DNA of 64,000 bases from Hippopus hippopus (GCA_946811185.2 OX328105.1:51088845-51152844), one strand, 5' to 3'. Shown: positions 31,052 through 45,397, counted from the stretch's first letter. The notes: a model not told the origin generated them from the sequence alone. Translations and numbers: made by a program.

Positions 31052-32472
31052 AACAAGAGCAAGATACGCCCGTCCCACCGTCAGTTGTCGAGGGGGGATA
31101 ATAATCGTATAGGGCAGGTACAGGGAAATAGTAGTGCAGCAGAAATCATGTCAGTGATTGAAATAGGCATGAATGTCTCCTTTCGTGTTAAGGAAACATG
31201 CATATAAAGTTTCAGGTCATTCCAACATGAAAAGACAAAAGTTATATTGTACAGAAGCATGAAAAGCTGTAAAAAAAAAAAAATATGAATAGGGAATAAT
31301 TCCAAAAGGGCATTAGATAAGGTTACGGCTCCAGTGCATTGCACTTTTCGTAACTGCAACAAACATGTTTACCAAGTCTCAAGTCAATTTGACTTGAGGT
31401 GACAAAGTTCCGTTCAGGACAAGCAAGAAATACTGTAAAAATGAAAATAAAAGTGGAATTACTCAAAATCCACTCTAGGTAGAGTTATTGTTCTTGCGCA
31501 CTGTACTCCGTAATATTGCAACAAACATGCATACCAAGTTTGAAGTCGTTTTGACTTGAGATTACAAAGTTATATTCTGGACAAGCACTAAATGCTGTAA
31601 AAATGACGATCAAAGGGAAATAACTCAAAGACAGCACGAGGTAGAGTTACAATTCTTGCGCACTGCACTTCCAAATATTGCAACAAATAAGCATACCTAC
31701 TAAAGATGACAAAGTTATGCTCCGGATAAGCAAGAAATGCTATAAAAATGAAGATCAATGGGGGAATAACTCAAAATTCGTGCTAGGAAGAGATATGGTT
31801 CTTTTGCACTGCACTCTGTAATTTTTCAACAATCATGCATACCAAATGTGAAGCTGTTCAGACTAAAAATGACAAAGTTGTATTCCGGACAAGCAGAAAA
31901 TACTGTAAAAATGACGATCAAAGGGAAATAACTCAAAGACAGCACGAGGTAGAGTTATGGTTCTTTCGCAATGCACTCTGTATTATTGCAACAAACACAA
32001 ATGCCAAGTTTCAAGTCAATCGGACTGAAGATGACAAAGTTATGCTCCGGACAAGCAGAAAATGCTGTAAAAATGAAGATCAAAGGGAAATAACTCAAAG
32101 ACAGCACAAGGTAGAGTTATATTTCTTTCGCACTGCACTCCGTATTATTGCAACAAACACAAATGCCAAGTTTCAAGTCAATCGGACTGGAGATGACAAA
32201 GTTATGCTCCGGACAAGCAGAAAATGCAGTAAAAATCACAATCAAAGGGAAATAACTCAAAGACAACACGAGGTAGAGTTATGGTTCTTTCGCACTGCAC
32301 TCCGTATTATTCCAACAAAGTTTCAAGTCAATCGGACTGGAGATGACAAAGTTATGCTCCGGACAAGCAGAAAATGCTGTAAAAATGAAGACTGAAAACA
32401 ACGAAAATTCACTCAACCCCGTAACTTAAAATCGCTCCCAGTCGGCCATTTTGCATCGAAACAAAAAAACAA
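31052..32472. mobile_element. Tandem-core element 1, left part (unit 2)
   Basis: Counterpart of 3668-5094 with a shorter poly-A run (near 31271) and the same roughly 161-bp tandem core. Confidence 0.55.
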
Positions 32473-34852
32473 AACAAGAGGGCCATGATGGCCCTGGATT
32501 GCTCACCTGAGTCGATAGGCGAAATTTCACTCCATGTGCAAAATTCAATTTCTGACCAATTGTCAGGTCAATTGAGCTTAAAATGTGGCATCTAGAGCAT
32601 CCACAAGAAATTTCCGTAAGTTGACCTAGTGACCTACTTTATCACCATACGTGACCCAATTTAGAACTCATCAAAATATTTATCAAGACAAACATTCTGA
32701 ACAGTTTTCAAGTTAATTGAGAAATAAATGTGGCGTCTAGAGTGCCCTAAAGGTATTTCTTTAATTTGACCAAGTGAATTAGTTTATGATCACAGGTGAC
32801 CCAATTTCAAACTCATCCAATATTTCATCAAGACAAACATTCTGACCAATTTTCAAGTCAGCTGAGCAAGAAATGTGGCCTCTAAAATGCCCGAAAGGTA
32901 TTTTTTTAATTTGACGTAGTGACCTAGATTATGACCCCAGGTGACCCAATTTTGAACTCATCTTAGATTTCATCAAGAGAAACATTTTAACCAATTTTCA
33001 AATCAATTGAGCAAGAAATGTGGCCTCCAGAGTGCCCGCAAGGTATTTTTTTATTTTGACTTAGTGACCTAGTTTATGAGCCCAGCTGACCCAAATTCAG
33101 AATCATCCGAGATTTTATCAAGACAAACATTCTGACCAATTTTCAAGTCAATTTAGCAAAAAATGTGGCCTCTAGAGTGCCCCAAATGTATTTCTTTAAT
33201 TTGACCTAGTGACCTAGTTAAAGATCTCACTTGACCCAGATCCAAACTCATCCGAGATTTCATCAAGACAAACATTCTGACCAATTTTCAAGTCAATTGA
33301 GCAATAAATGTGGCCTCTAGAGTGCCCTAAAGGTATTTCTTTACTTTGACCTAGTGACCTAGTTTATGACCCAAGTTGACCCAAATTCAGACTCATTTAA
33401 GATTTGATCAAGACAAATATTCTGACCAAATTTCAAGTTAACTGAGCCAAAAATGTGGCCTCCAGAATGCCCGCAAGGTATTTCTTTAATTTAACCTAGT
33501 GACCTACTTTATGAGCCCAGTTGACCCAAATTCAGATTCATGTGAGATTTTATCAAGACAAACATTCTGACCAATTTTCAAGTCAATTGAGCAAAAAATG
33601 TGGCCTCTAGAGTGCCCTAAATGTATTTCTTTACTTTGACCTAGTGACCTAGTTTATGATCCCAGGTGACCCGGGATCCAAACTCATCCGAGATTTCATC
33701 AAGACAAACATTCTGACCAAATGTCAGGTCAGTTGAGCAATAAATGTAGCCTCTAGAGTGTCCACATGGTATTTCTTTAATTTGACCTAGTGACCTAGAT
33801 TGTGACCCCAGGTGACCCAATTTTGAACTCACTGAAATGTTGTGCTCAGGTGGGCTAACAAACTTAGAACAGTTTCACTACATACCAAATATCAAAGCTC
33901 TACACTTTCAAGTTTAAGAGAAGAAGAATTTTAAAGTTTTCCTTCTTTGTTCCTATGTTCGAATTTGTGACCCCCGGGGCGGGGCCAGTTTTGACCCCAG
34001 GGGCATCATATGAACAAACTTGGTAGAGGTCCACTAGGAGATGCTACATACCAAATATCAAAGCTCTACGCCTTCCAGTTTCAGAGAAGAAGAATTTTAA
34101 AGTTTTCCTTCTTTGTTCCTTTGTTCTAACTTGTGACCCTCGGGGCGGGGCCAGTTTTGACCACTGGGGCATCAAATGAACAACTTTGGTAGAGGTCCAC
34201 TAGGAAATGCTACATACCAAATATCAAAGCTCTATGCCTACCAGTTTCAGAGAAGAAGAATTTTAAAGTTTTCCTTCTTTGTTCCTATGTTCGAACTTGT
34301 GACCCCCGGGGCGGGGCCAGTTTTGACCCCAGGGGAATCATATGAACAAACTTGGTAGAGGTCCACTAGGAGATGCTACATACCAAATATCAAAACTCTA
34401 CGCCTTCCAGTTTCAGAGAAGAAGAATTTTAAAGTTTTCCTTCTTTGTTCCTATGTTCGAACTTGTGACCCCCGGGGCGGGGCCAGTTTTGACCCAAGGG
34501 GCATCATTTGAACAAACTTGATAGAGGTCCACTAGGAGATGCTACATACCAAATATCAAAGCTCTACGCCTTCTAGTTTCAGAGGAGAAGATTTTCCAAG
34601 ATTTTGCATTTTTTTCCTTTTTGTTGCCATGGCAACCAGAGTTTTGGAAGGAATTCAATTCTTTGAACAACTTTGGTAGAACTTCACCCAAGGAACATCC
34701 CTGCCAAGTTTCATCAAGATTGGCCCAGTGGTTTAAGAGAAGAAGATGTTTAAAGAAATTGTTGACGGACGACGGACGACGTACGCCGGACGCCGGACAT
34801 AGGGCGATCACAATAGCTCACCTTGAGCACTTTGTGCTCAGGTGAGCTAAAA
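32473..34852. mobile_element. Tandem-core element 2 (unit 2)
   Basis: Counterpart of 5095-7472. It retains GTGAC in CCTAGTGACCTAGTTAAAG near 33207, which unit 1 has lost. Confidence 0.6.
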
Positions 34853-35007
34853 AATGTCTCGGCGGAATGGGTTATTGTATACATATAAAGTTTCACGAAA
34901 TTCCGTCCAATGGTATTGGAGATATTCATCCGGACGGACGGACGGACGGACGGACGGACGGACGGACAACGCTAAAACTATATCCCCCCGCCTTCGGCGG
35001 GGGATAA
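34853..35007. mobile_element. Right end of element 1 (unit 2)
   Basis: Counterpart of 7473-7615 with nine GGAC repeats instead of six. Confidence 0.5.
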
Positions 35008-35108
35008 AAATGATTTTTATTTTAAATGGTGATGTGAAAATAGTCAAATTTCGTGATAAAGGCAAAACCCGAAATATTGAAGCTCAATCTTCTGGCTTGA
35101 CCAGACAA

Positions 35109-35178
35109 GCGGACGGTATAGATCCAAGATCAGACTGCACATTCTGTGCAGTCTGATCTTTATCTATGCCGTCCGCTA
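35109..35178. repeat. Palindrome family gamma (unit 2)
   Basis: Counterpart of 7717-7786, with a better-matched loop (CATTCTGTGCAG). Confidence 0.75.
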
Positions 35179-35489
35179 ACACCCTTGTTTTAGCCAGTGG
35201 AGCCGAAAGGGTTAAAATGATGCAAGAGTTTTGATTCCTAAGGCAGGAATATGAACTAAATAATTTTGATCATTTGACAATTCAGTGCAGTTAAGTGAAA
35301 GGCATAAAGGACCCTAGCTATTGTGGTTCGAGACTTTGAAATACTACCTAAAAACACAGGTCTGTGAAGCTCTATATTGGTCTATCATGGAACATTAAGA
35401 TTTTCTTGGTCGATCATCGAACACTTATAGCACGTTGGTGCATCGCCTGTATATTAAGGAATATACTCAAAATTTAATTTACACCGTTT

Positions 35490-35704
35490 CTAAGCCATCA
35501 CTTAATTATGGATCCATATTAGCCACTTTTTTTTTTTTAACAAACGACTGAATCATGAGTAGACTGGTCCTTGGACATTCAGAAAATTGACCAATTACGA
35601 AAGATTTCGGCCCAGGTCAGCCTTCGTGGATTGCGCAAGCTGACCTGGGTCGATACTTTTCGCAGATGCATTAAGCCTCCTTTTCACGGAGCATGGTTCA
35701 AATA
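35490..35704. mobile_element. MITE family alpha, intergenic (unit 2)
   Basis: Counterpart of 8098-8312. Confidence 0.7.
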
Positions 35705-35868
35705 TGATGTAATATTATTACTTGTGCTTGTATCTGCTTCGAGCTGCGTGGGTTTCGCCATATTTAACCCTCAGAGTGCCGGATAAACCCAACAGACATT
35801 TATATGTAGAAATAAAATTCCGGTAATTGCAATTTCAAGATCGTCTTTGTCCAGAAAGTCTCAGCAAA

Positions 35869-35935
35869 GCGGACAGTGTAGATCAAGATCAGACTGCACG
35901 TTTTGTGCAGTCTGATCTTGATCTACACTGGCCGC
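35869..35935. repeat. Palindrome family gamma (unit 2)
   Basis: Counterpart of 8477-8543. Confidence 0.8.
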
Positions 35936-35976
35936 AAAAGCGACCATAAGGGTAAAAAAGCGCTGTAAGGATGCAT

Positions 35977-36198
35977 ATGCGCATAGCTCTGAAAAAAGGG
36001 AATCTAATGCGTCGTTGTAACGCATTTTATCAAGCTGTTCGTGGAATGATTTATGGATCCATACTGAACCGTAAGGTAGAATGAGGTAGAATGGTACTTT
36101 GACATGTTGTAAATTTGCCAATAGCAAAAGTTTCGACCCAGGACATGGGTTGATACTTTTTGCAGATACATTAAAACCCATGTTCACAGAGCATGGCA
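35977..36198. mobile_element. MITE family alpha, intergenic (unit 2)
   Basis: Counterpart of 8585-8806. Confidence 0.65.
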
Positions 36199-37106
36199 CG
36201 TGAATATTGTTATTATTGTATCTATAAATTTGATCAACAACAAAATACTACAATTATTGAGAATTATTTTTCATTCGTCGGGATATGAAATTAAAACAAG
36301 TACTGCTTTGATATGAAATTACTTCTTTTTATGAACGGCGGAAGAATATTGTAACGTAACATTTTGACCAATCAAATCGAAAACCAAACTAAAAGTAGTC
36401 CTTCCATCCGCACGCAGAGTACGTCATCATACCATATTTGGGACCGTTTTCGACACTTGTCAGATAAGATTTCTTCCCATTGTGTCTGATTTTATCGCAA
36501 ACAATTCATGTATTAACTGTACAAGCAAACGAAAAAAAAAACTAGACTTGCCCATATTGAAAGCTTTAGCAGATGACCAGATAAGTGTGTCTCAAAAATA
36601 GGAATTCACTTTTGGAAACGTAGAAAACAGTCTGGGAAAGGAGTATGTTCTCTTATTTCCACTATTTTTTCATGAGATCATTTCTTCAGGGTCATTAAAA
36701 AACGGGATTGTGTGGTGAAGGGTTAAAACTAGAAAATTTAAGGGTATTTTTTGAGAAAAAAGAGAGAGAGAGAGAGAGAAAGATTGTGAAACACATTGTG
36801 GCACATCGTTACAATCAAGTCTGTATTCAGAGACTAAGAGAAGTAAGAAAAGTGGTCTCTTATACCAGGTAGTGGTTTAGTGCTAGTTCAACTGAGATAA
36901 AAATACATTATATTTCCGAGTTTTAGTGGATTGTTATCGTAGCCGTCGAAAGACGTCGGGCTTATATATTTGGCGCTTAGAAAGTGAAAGACCCATATTT
37001 TGAAATTTCAAGACAGCTTCTGATCCCATTATCTCAGAAGAGGGTAGATCACCCCCAGATTGAAAACTGTGTGCAGTCTAATCTTGATCTACACTGAAAA
37101 AGTAAA

Positions 37107-39570
37107 TTAACCCTTTAACAGACAATTCATGTTTTGATGACCATTTGCAAGAGGTTTTCCAAAAACTTGACAAGAGAAATTGCTGGTACCCAACATTTTT
37201 GGCCTTTCCCTTTCACAGACAAATCTCATTATTTGAGTCACTTTTAATTTCTCGTCTGCAAATGCTTTCAGTATTGACGAGTTTGAAATTTGTCGTCTGG
37301 TAAAGAGTTAAATCATGATAGGAATGCTCACAGCTAACCCTTAACCACACAATATCGAGTTTTGAGGACCATAAAGAAAAGGGTTTTTGAAATGATAGTG
37401 GGAAAAGAAGAAAATGGTTGCAACAACCTACTGGTTACCAATCTTTTTCTCCTTTTCCCATTATGTTTTCTACCATTTTCAAGACATGCCTCATCCATTG
37501 AGTCATATTTAATTTGTCGTCTGCAAAGGCTTTCAATTTTGGCAAGTCTTAAATTTTGTCGTCTGCTGAAAGATTTAATGGAATAAACACGCATGGTGCG
37601 CTGACCACAAATATTCAAGCGGAACGAAGGAGAGGGAAAATCTGGTTTTTCTTAAGCCTTTACCACTCAATCCCGAGTTTTAACGACTCCGACAAAGAAA
37701 GCTTTTGAAAACATTGCGGGAAAAGAAGAAAATGCTGGTAACCAGCATTTTCTTCTTTTCCCACGATGTTTTCTACCCTTTCAAAGACAATCCGCTTCAT
37801 TTTTTTTCACCTTTCAATTCTTGTCTGCAAATGCTTTCGATTTGGACATGTCTGAAATTTTGTCGTTTGGTAAAGAGTTAATAAACCTTCCCGCATGTCT
37901 AAGATTGATGATAGTTATTGGGACAGGATTCATTCCCCTGTCATTGCGTATCATTGATGTTTCGATGATGGTTATGTGAGAAAGCAACCAGTGGGCTTGA
38001 GATGAATATTGTGCCAAGCACTGGTAAAAGAAGCTCAAAAAAACATGAATAGGTGCACTAACCGCCGTGATATTACTGAAATAATGTTGAGAACGGCGTT
38101 AACAGAATACAAAGAAAGAAACAAACAATGAAGAATCACTTACTATTTCAACATTTTCGTCTTCTTTTCACTACAATGTTTTTTACCCTGTCAAAGACAA
38201 TCCTCATTATTTAAGCCGTATTATTATATTCCTATCAGTGAATTACTGGGATTTCACAGTGAATAACACCACTAGTGATGATAAATATGGTATAATCACC
38301 AGTGACGACATAGTTTTATTATGTTTTTCGGAACTATTTTTTTTTTATAATCCTCATATTGTACCATTCTTGATAATTTTAGAATAAAAAAGGGCGAATT
38401 AGGTATACAATAAATAGGATAATCAACAGGTTGTGTGTGAAATTACAAATCTGTCACTCGAATGGGTTTTGATGCAGTTTAAAAACTCGTCCTTCGGACT
38501 CGTTTTTTCAACCGCATCACACCATTTTCAAGACATGTTTCATCCATTGAGACATATTTAATTTGTCGTCTGCAAAGGCTTTCAATTTTGACAAGTCTTA
38601 AATTTTGTCGTCTGCTAAAAGGTTTAATGGAATAAACATGCATGGTGCGCTGACCACAAATATTCAAGCGGAACGAAGGAGAGGGAAAATCTGGTTTTTC
38701 TTAAGCCTTTACTACTCAATCCCGAGTTTTAACGACTCCGACAAAGAAAGCTTTTGAAAACATTGCGGGAAAAGAAGAAAATGCTGGTAACCAGCATTTT
38801 CTTCTTTTCCCACGATGTTTTCTACCCTTTCAAAGACAAACTGCTTCATTTGTGCCACCTTTCAATTGTTGTCTGCAAATGCTTTCGATTTGGACATGTC
38901 TGAAATTTTGTCGTTTGGTAAAGAGTTAATAAACCTTCCTGCATGATGATAGTTATTGGGACAGGATTCATTCCCCTGTCATTGCTTATCATCGTTTCGA
39001 TGATGGTTATGTGAGAAAGCAACCAGTGGGCTTGAGATGAATATTGTGCCAAGCACTGGTATAAGAAGCTCAAAAAAACATGAATAGGTGCACTAACCGC
39101 CGTGATATTACTGAAATAATGTTGAGAACGGCGTTAAACACAATACAAAGAAAGAAACAAACAATGAAGAGTGACTTACAATTTCAACATTTTCTTCTTT
39201 TTTCCCCTATCAAAGACAATCCTCATTATTTAAACTGTATTATACTAATCCAAAGACAAATTCTGTCATTTGAGGGACAGTTCAATTGTCGTTTTCAAAT
39301 GCTTTCAATTTGGACAAATCTAATATTTTGTCGTGTGGTAAAGGCCTAACTATTTTCCAGATGACACGACTTTTGACCGACCAAACTGAAAGCATAAGCA
39401 GACGAAAAATCAAATGTTGCTCAAATGCAAGATTTTGTTTGTGAACAAGTGAAAACATTGTAGCAAAAGGAGAAAATGCTGGTGACAGACATTTTCTCCT
39501 TTTCCCATACTATTTTCAAACGCCATCTTCCTTACGGTCGTTTAAAACTCAGGATTTAGGTGTAATGGGT
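37107..39570. mobile_element. Cluster of MITE family zeta (unit 2, enlarged)
   Basis: Counterpart of 9720-11150, longer by about 1.05 kb because the segment starting ACCATTTTCAAGACATG (37472 and 38521) is present twice. Both copies carry the zeta palindrome (for example 37718-37762 with 22-bp arms). Confidence 0.7.
38231..38520. other. Copy-2-specific segment between duplicated MITEs
   Basis: About 290 AT-rich bases with no counterpart in unit 1. Contains CACTAGTGATGATAAATATG / TATAATCACCAGTGACG inverted-like words and an AACTCGTCCTTCGGACTCGT hairpin. Looks like part of a small transposon. Unit 3 does not reach this position. Confidence 0.6.
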
Positions 39571-39949
39571 CATTTCATTTAGATATTTAAAAGCCTAGTG
39601 ACGGCCAAAAAGTAAACTATTGCAGGTTTTGAAATGCATTGTGGAAAGTATTATGCAGACGACAGTCTGTTATTGTACGCACAGTCCCTGGTAAAAAAAA
39701 AAAGTGAATTTCAAAATCGAAAAAAAGGTAAACAAAAGATATAGCGACTTGGAAACTTTTTACCGAGTTTTAAAATTCATTTTTCTGTCAGTGACTAACA
39801 CTAGTATTGACCGCACAATGAAATGGTTCTTATTAAATAAGGACCAATAATCGTTGTCTTGAATGATATCACAAAAGAAAAACGTTCATTCGAAAGCTTC
39901 CTTTTAATCTTGTAAACTTTAACAATATAATTTATCAGAAAGTCTAGAG

Positions 39950-42240
39950 TCACTACGACGATGGTTCCGATGTTGCCTTATGGCGGCTTTAGTCAAAAAA
40001 GTGACTACACAGTCACTTCAAGGTGGCTATGGTTACTATGGTAATTTCCACGTTACCATCCTGTGGGTGAAGTCTTAGTATCAAATCCAGTGCTGAAGTC
40101 TTAGTATTAATTCCAGTGTCATTTCGAAGTGGTGTAGTCACTGTGGTGATTCAAACGTCGTTCTTTGGCGGCTGTAACCCCCGTGTGGTGATTCCAGCAT
40201 TGCCACCAGGAAGCTGTAGTAACTGTTATAATTGTTCAGTCGTTGCTAGCTGGTGGCTTTAGTCTGTATAGAGAATCCAACATTGCCCCCATGTGGCTAT
40301 AGTCTGTATGGTGAATCCAACATCGCCACATTGGGGCTGTTGTCTGTAAAGTGAATTCAACATTGCCACCTTGTGGCTATAGTCTGTATGATGAATCCAA
40401 CATTGCCACCTTGTGGCTATAGTCTGTAAAGTGAATCCAACATTGCCATCTTGTGGCTGTAGTCTGTATGGTGAATTTAACATCGCCACCATGTGGCTAT
40501 AGTCTGTATAGTGAATCCAACATTGCCACCTTGTGGCTTTAGTCTGTATAGTGAATCCAACATTGCCCCAATGTGGCTATAGTCTGTATGGTGAATCCAA
40601 CGTCGCCACACTGTGGCTCTAGTCTGTATAGTGAATCCAATATTGCCACCTTGTGGCTATAGTCTGTATGGTGAATCCAACATTGCCACCTTGTGGCTGT
40701 AGTCTGTAAAGTGAATCCAACATTGCCACCTTGTGGCTGTAGTCTGTATGGTGAATCCAACATTGCCACCATGTGGCTATAGTCTGTATAGTGAATCCAA
40801 CATTGCCCCCATGTGGCTGTAGTCTGTATGGTGAATTTAACATCGCCACATTGTTTCTCTAGTCTGTATAGTAAATCCAACATTGCCACCTTGTGGCTAT
40901 AGTCTGTATGCTGAATCAAAACATTTCCACCTTGTGGCTGTAGTCTGTATGGTGAATCCAACATTGCCACCATGTGGCTGTAGTCTGTATGGTGAATCCA
41001 ACGTCGCCACACTGTGGCTCTAGTCTGTATACTGAATCAAAACATTGCCACCTTGTGGCTATAGTCTGTATGGTGAATCCAACATTGCCACCTTGTGGCT
41101 GTAGTCTGTATGGTGAATCCAATTTTGCCAACTTGTGGCTGTAGCCTGTATGGTTAATCCAACATTGCCACCTTGTGGCTGTAGTCTGTATGATTAATGC
41201 CACGTTGCTACCTTGTGGCTATAGTCTGTATGGTAAGACCAACATTGCCACTAGGTGACTTTAGTCCGTATGGTGAATCCAACATTGCCACCTTGTGGCT
41301 ATAATCTTTATGGTTAATCCAACATTTCCAACCTGTGGCTGTAGTCTGCATTGTGAATCCAACATTGCCACCATGTGGCTATAGTTTGTATAGTGATTCC
41401 AACATGGCCACCTTGTGGCTATAGTCTGTATGGTGAATCCAACGTTGTCACCTTGTGGCTGTAGTTTGTATGGTGAATCAAACATTGTCACCTTGTGGCT
41501 GTAGTCTGTATGGTGAATCCAACATCGCCACATTATGGCTCTAGTCTGTATAGTGATTCCAACATTGCCACCTTGTTGCTATAGTCTGTATGGTGAATCC
41601 AACATTGTCACCTGGTGGCTGTAGTCATTGTGGTGGTTCAAACATTGCCACCTGGTGGCTGAAGTCTGTATGATGATTCAAACATTGCCACCTGTTTGCT
41701 GTCGTCACTTCGGTGATTCCAACATTACCACCAGGTGGCTGTGGTCACTATAATTGTTCCATAGTTGCCACCTTGTGGCTGTAGTCACTGTGGTGATTCC
41801 AACATTGCCACCACGTTGCTGAAGTCACTATAACTGTTCTTTAATCGTTGCCACCTGGTGGCTGTAAACGGTATGTTGATTCCAACATTTCCACCAGATT
41901 AGCGCAGTCACTATAATTTTTCAGTCGATGCCACCATGTGGCTGTAGTCACTGCTGTAATTCCAACGTCGCCACCTGGTGGCTGTAGTCACTATAATTGT
42001 TCAATAGGCGCCACCTTGTGGGTGTAGTCACTGTTGTGATTCCAACATCGCCACCTGGTGGCTGTAGTCACCATAATTGTTCAATCGATGCCACCTGGTG
42101 GCTATAGTCACTGTTGTGTTTCCAACATCGCCACCTGGTGGCTGTAGACGGTATGGTGATTCCAACATCGCCACCTGGTGGCTGTAGTCACCATAATTCT
42201 TCAATCGTTGCCACCTGGTGGCTGTAGTCGTTCATGACGA
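39950..42240. repeat. 40-bp minisatellite (unit 2, expanded)
   Basis: Same array, about 530 bp (roughly 13 units) longer than in unit 1. The gains are mainly around 40.3-41.5 kb and 42.08-42.2 kb. Confidence 0.92.
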
Positions 42241-42419
42241 TTCCTACGTCACCACATGTCTATAGTCTATAGGACGGTTCCGGTGTAGCAACATGCTGGA
42301 CATAATCCCTAACGATGGTCACTGCGCCTTGGAACATGTCTCTTATATAGTTTTCTTACTGTATGGAAAAACAAAACAAATGAAAACAAAAACTATATTT
42401 GGCTTCTCATTTCTATCAC

Positions 42420-42980
42420 AAGCTTTTTAACTCTTTATCAAACGACAACATTTTAGACTGGTCCAAATTAAAAGCATTTCCAGACAACGGATTAAATATT
42501 GCAAATATGGTGAGATTTGTCTTTGGTCGGATAGAAAACATTGTAAGACAGCATTGTTTTGGTCAAGAGTTGATTCATAAACACGGAAACATATTTGAAG
42601 CAATTGACATAAAAACATTCTTATAAAATATGCATTATTGACAAGAGTTAGGATATGATACATGTATAAGTGTGAAAACAATGTGGCAATATGAAAATTA
42701 TTTAACTAACAAGAATTCATTCTTAGAAGATAACGTGTCAGGAAAGGTGACCTAGCTTTTTTCAAACAACGAAATTTTACAGTGGTTTAAATTAAAAGAA
42801 AACCTGCTGCAGAGGACAAATAAAATTTGGCCGAAATGATAAACTTTGTTTCTGAAAGGATAGAAAACATTGTGAGGAAAAGGAGAAAATGCTTTTTCTC
42901 TCATTTTCTCCTTTTTCCACAATGATTTCAAGTCTTCTTTCGTAGGGTCGTTAAAGCTCAAGATTATGTAATAAAAGGTC
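42420..42980. mobile_element. Two MITE family zeta remnants (unit 2)
   Basis: Counterpart of 13448-14012. The inner palindrome is better preserved (GGAGAAAATGCTTTTTCTCTC). Confidence 0.55.
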
Positions 42981-43054
42981 AACCAATGGATTATTCGGAT
43001 AACTCTTGTAGGGTAAAATAACGTACACATACTAAATTTGAGACTGAATTAAAT

Positions 43055-43230
43055 GAGCCATGCTCTGTGAAATGCGGTTTTAATGTACCTGGAAAAAAAT
43101 ATATCGACTTATGTCAGCCTACGCAGTCCGCACGGGCAGATGGGTCGAAGCTCTTTGCTTTTCGTAAATTTTTTTCATGTCAGAGGACCCTTCTACCTCA
43201 TTATTAAGTCGGTTTTTATACAAAATGGAG
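43055..43230. mobile_element. MITE family alpha, 3' of gene B
   Basis: Counterpart of 14087-14262. Confidence 0.65.
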
Positions 43231-43659
43231 AGACAGAGACAGAGAGACACAAAGAGAGCACATTACCTTTTGTCGTCTTTCAAAGTGTTTATTCATCCAT
43301 AAACATTCGTCTTCCAAGGCAAAGCTGTAGCAGATCAAACAGACACAAAATCTTGCTGTAAATAAGCAGATGATTAATTACGATGAAAAATCTTTACAAA
43401 TACCATTTCAGGATCAGTGCCAGGCAAGAGATATGCTCAGCTCCGCCTTTCTAAGCAAACAACAATATTTAGAGGAATGGATCAGAGCGTCATCCTTAGC
43501 CTAGCAAACAACACAAGATCAGTTTCTTTCAGTTAAGTCTCCCTAGGTAAGCATACTATCATGACAATTGTAAAAAAGACGACTAAGAATACGTATCGTG
43601 AGAATTTAGCATGAGGCTGTATTCATGCTATCTGCCACTTCAGATTTCAGTTTGTCTCG

Positions 43660-43980
43660 TAGTTATGCGCGTACAATTTGCAAATACATGTACAATAAAG
43701 AGTATGGATTACTGGTAGTTATGTGCAAAGTCGTGCACAAAGTATTGCACTATTAGTTATGCAATTAGAATTTGCAAGTACATGACGTCATTCTGAAGTG
43801 TGTAGTGCTGGCAGTTATGCGCAAAGTAGCCTTACATTACTTTGGGGAACGGGTAATCATACACAAAGTTTCACACTAGTAGTTATGCGCATAGAATATG
43901 CAAGTACATGTACATTGGAACATTCTAAAGTGTGAAGTACTGATTGTAGTGCGCAAAGTAGAGTTACATTACTTTGGGGC
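43660..43980. repeat. Short dimeric repeats with a CRE (unit 2)
   Basis: Counterpart of 14690-15010. Confidence 0.5.
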
Positions 43981-43994
43981 ACCGGTAGTAGTTA

Positions 43995-44170
43995 ACAACC
44001 ATTCTTATGGACATTCTTAGTCTTTTTTTCTAAAAAAAAAAAAATGGCAAATTTTAAAAGTAACCCATGTTCTGATTGGCAAAACCAAATAGTTTAGCAA
44101 ATCAGAAGTTGTGTCACTCTCTAAAACCAGAATAAGACAAAGAATGTTCTTAAGAATGGTTGGTGAGAAT
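43995..44170. mobile_element. MITE family epsilon, 3' of gene B
   Basis: Counterpart of 15028-15200. Confidence 0.7.
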
Positions 44171-44750
44171 GGATCCTGGTAGTCATGCTGAAAGAACTCT
44201 TACGTCACTTTGGAAGACCTATTATAGTTATCCTCAAAACATCTCGAGTTAAATGTTGGGCTGAAAAAAAATTGCAGCAGAAATCTTTGAAAACAACCAT
44301 GTAAATCGGGTAAGTGTTAAGGTTTGAAACAAGAAAAACATACTAAAGTATTGTGGCAAAGGAGAATTACGCAATAAAGAGCTATTTTCTCCTGTTACCA
44401 CAATGTTTTCAACAGGGCTCTACTTCAAGACAAAAATAAGTGTGTAAAGGGAGGTAATGAGTTCAGTTGTTTACTCACCTATATTTAGTTCCCTTGATTT
44501 ACAACGAATCTAAAAAGCAGATTTCATGCATGCAAATAGAGTACATGTCACCCAATTTTATCCTGACCTACAAGCAGTTATCAGCTTTGAAAAATGTTGT
44601 AGGAAGAAGAGAGATTGCTCGTAACGACCAACTTCTTTTTCAAAAAATATGTCTTTTTCCACAGGGTTTAGGTAAAAAGGGCAACGTTTATAAGTTACTT
44701 TAGTGTACAACGAATCTAATATGACCTTATTCATGGCGCTTTTTCAGGAT

Positions 44751-44910
44751 CTGTATTCATGAACCATTCTTAAGAATATTCTAGGTCTTAACCTTAAGAA
44801 TTTTTCAAATTTGAAAGTAACGTAAACGGTTTGGCCAATCAGACGTTACGTTACTTTGTACATCTAGGTTAAGACTAGGAATGGAATCAAGAATGGTTGG
44901 TGAATACGGA
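44751..44910. mobile_element. MITE family epsilon, 3' of gene B
   Basis: Counterpart of 15781-15940. Confidence 0.7.
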
Positions 44911-45186
44911 CCAACATCTTACAAAGATGTTTTCAAAGAAATCGTCTTTTGCCATATTACTTTCAGACAATTAAATGTTTCTATCCGTTTATACTAATCA
45001 CATAAAAAGTTTATTTAGTAAACCTATTACTAGAATAAAACAAAAGTACCGCATGCGGTTGCCAAGGCTCGACTGCAGTTGCTTTTAGAAACAGATTGAT
45101 TTTCAGTGAAAATTCTAAGTCTAGAAAAGGGGCATAACTGTTTCAAAACATTTTGACGGTTATCTGCCCATTAAAAATGCCAAAAG

Positions 45187-45192
45187 TTTATT
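45187..45192 (-). terminator. Putative polyA signal, gene B
   Basis: AATAAA on the minus strand about 205 nt past the stop, retained although one base was inserted next to it. Confidence 0.45.
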
Positions 45193-45331
45193 TGCACGAC
45201 GACGGAGAAGCCGATAAAGACGACGACACAGATCATGACATAGGCTTTGACAATACCTCTACGTTCTCTTCGAAAACAGCGTAGCTATTAATCTATCTCT
45301 ACCTTCGCTATACCGGAAGACGAGCCCTACG

Positions 45332-45350
45332 CCCCGCTCTGAGAGCGGGG
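45332..45350. other. GC hairpin in gene B 3' UTR
   Basis: Same perfect hairpin as in gene A at the same distance from the stop. Confidence 0.5.
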
Positions 45351-45397
45351 CCCGAACCCATCCTACGCCCAACCTCCTCCCCTTAAACATCTCAACT

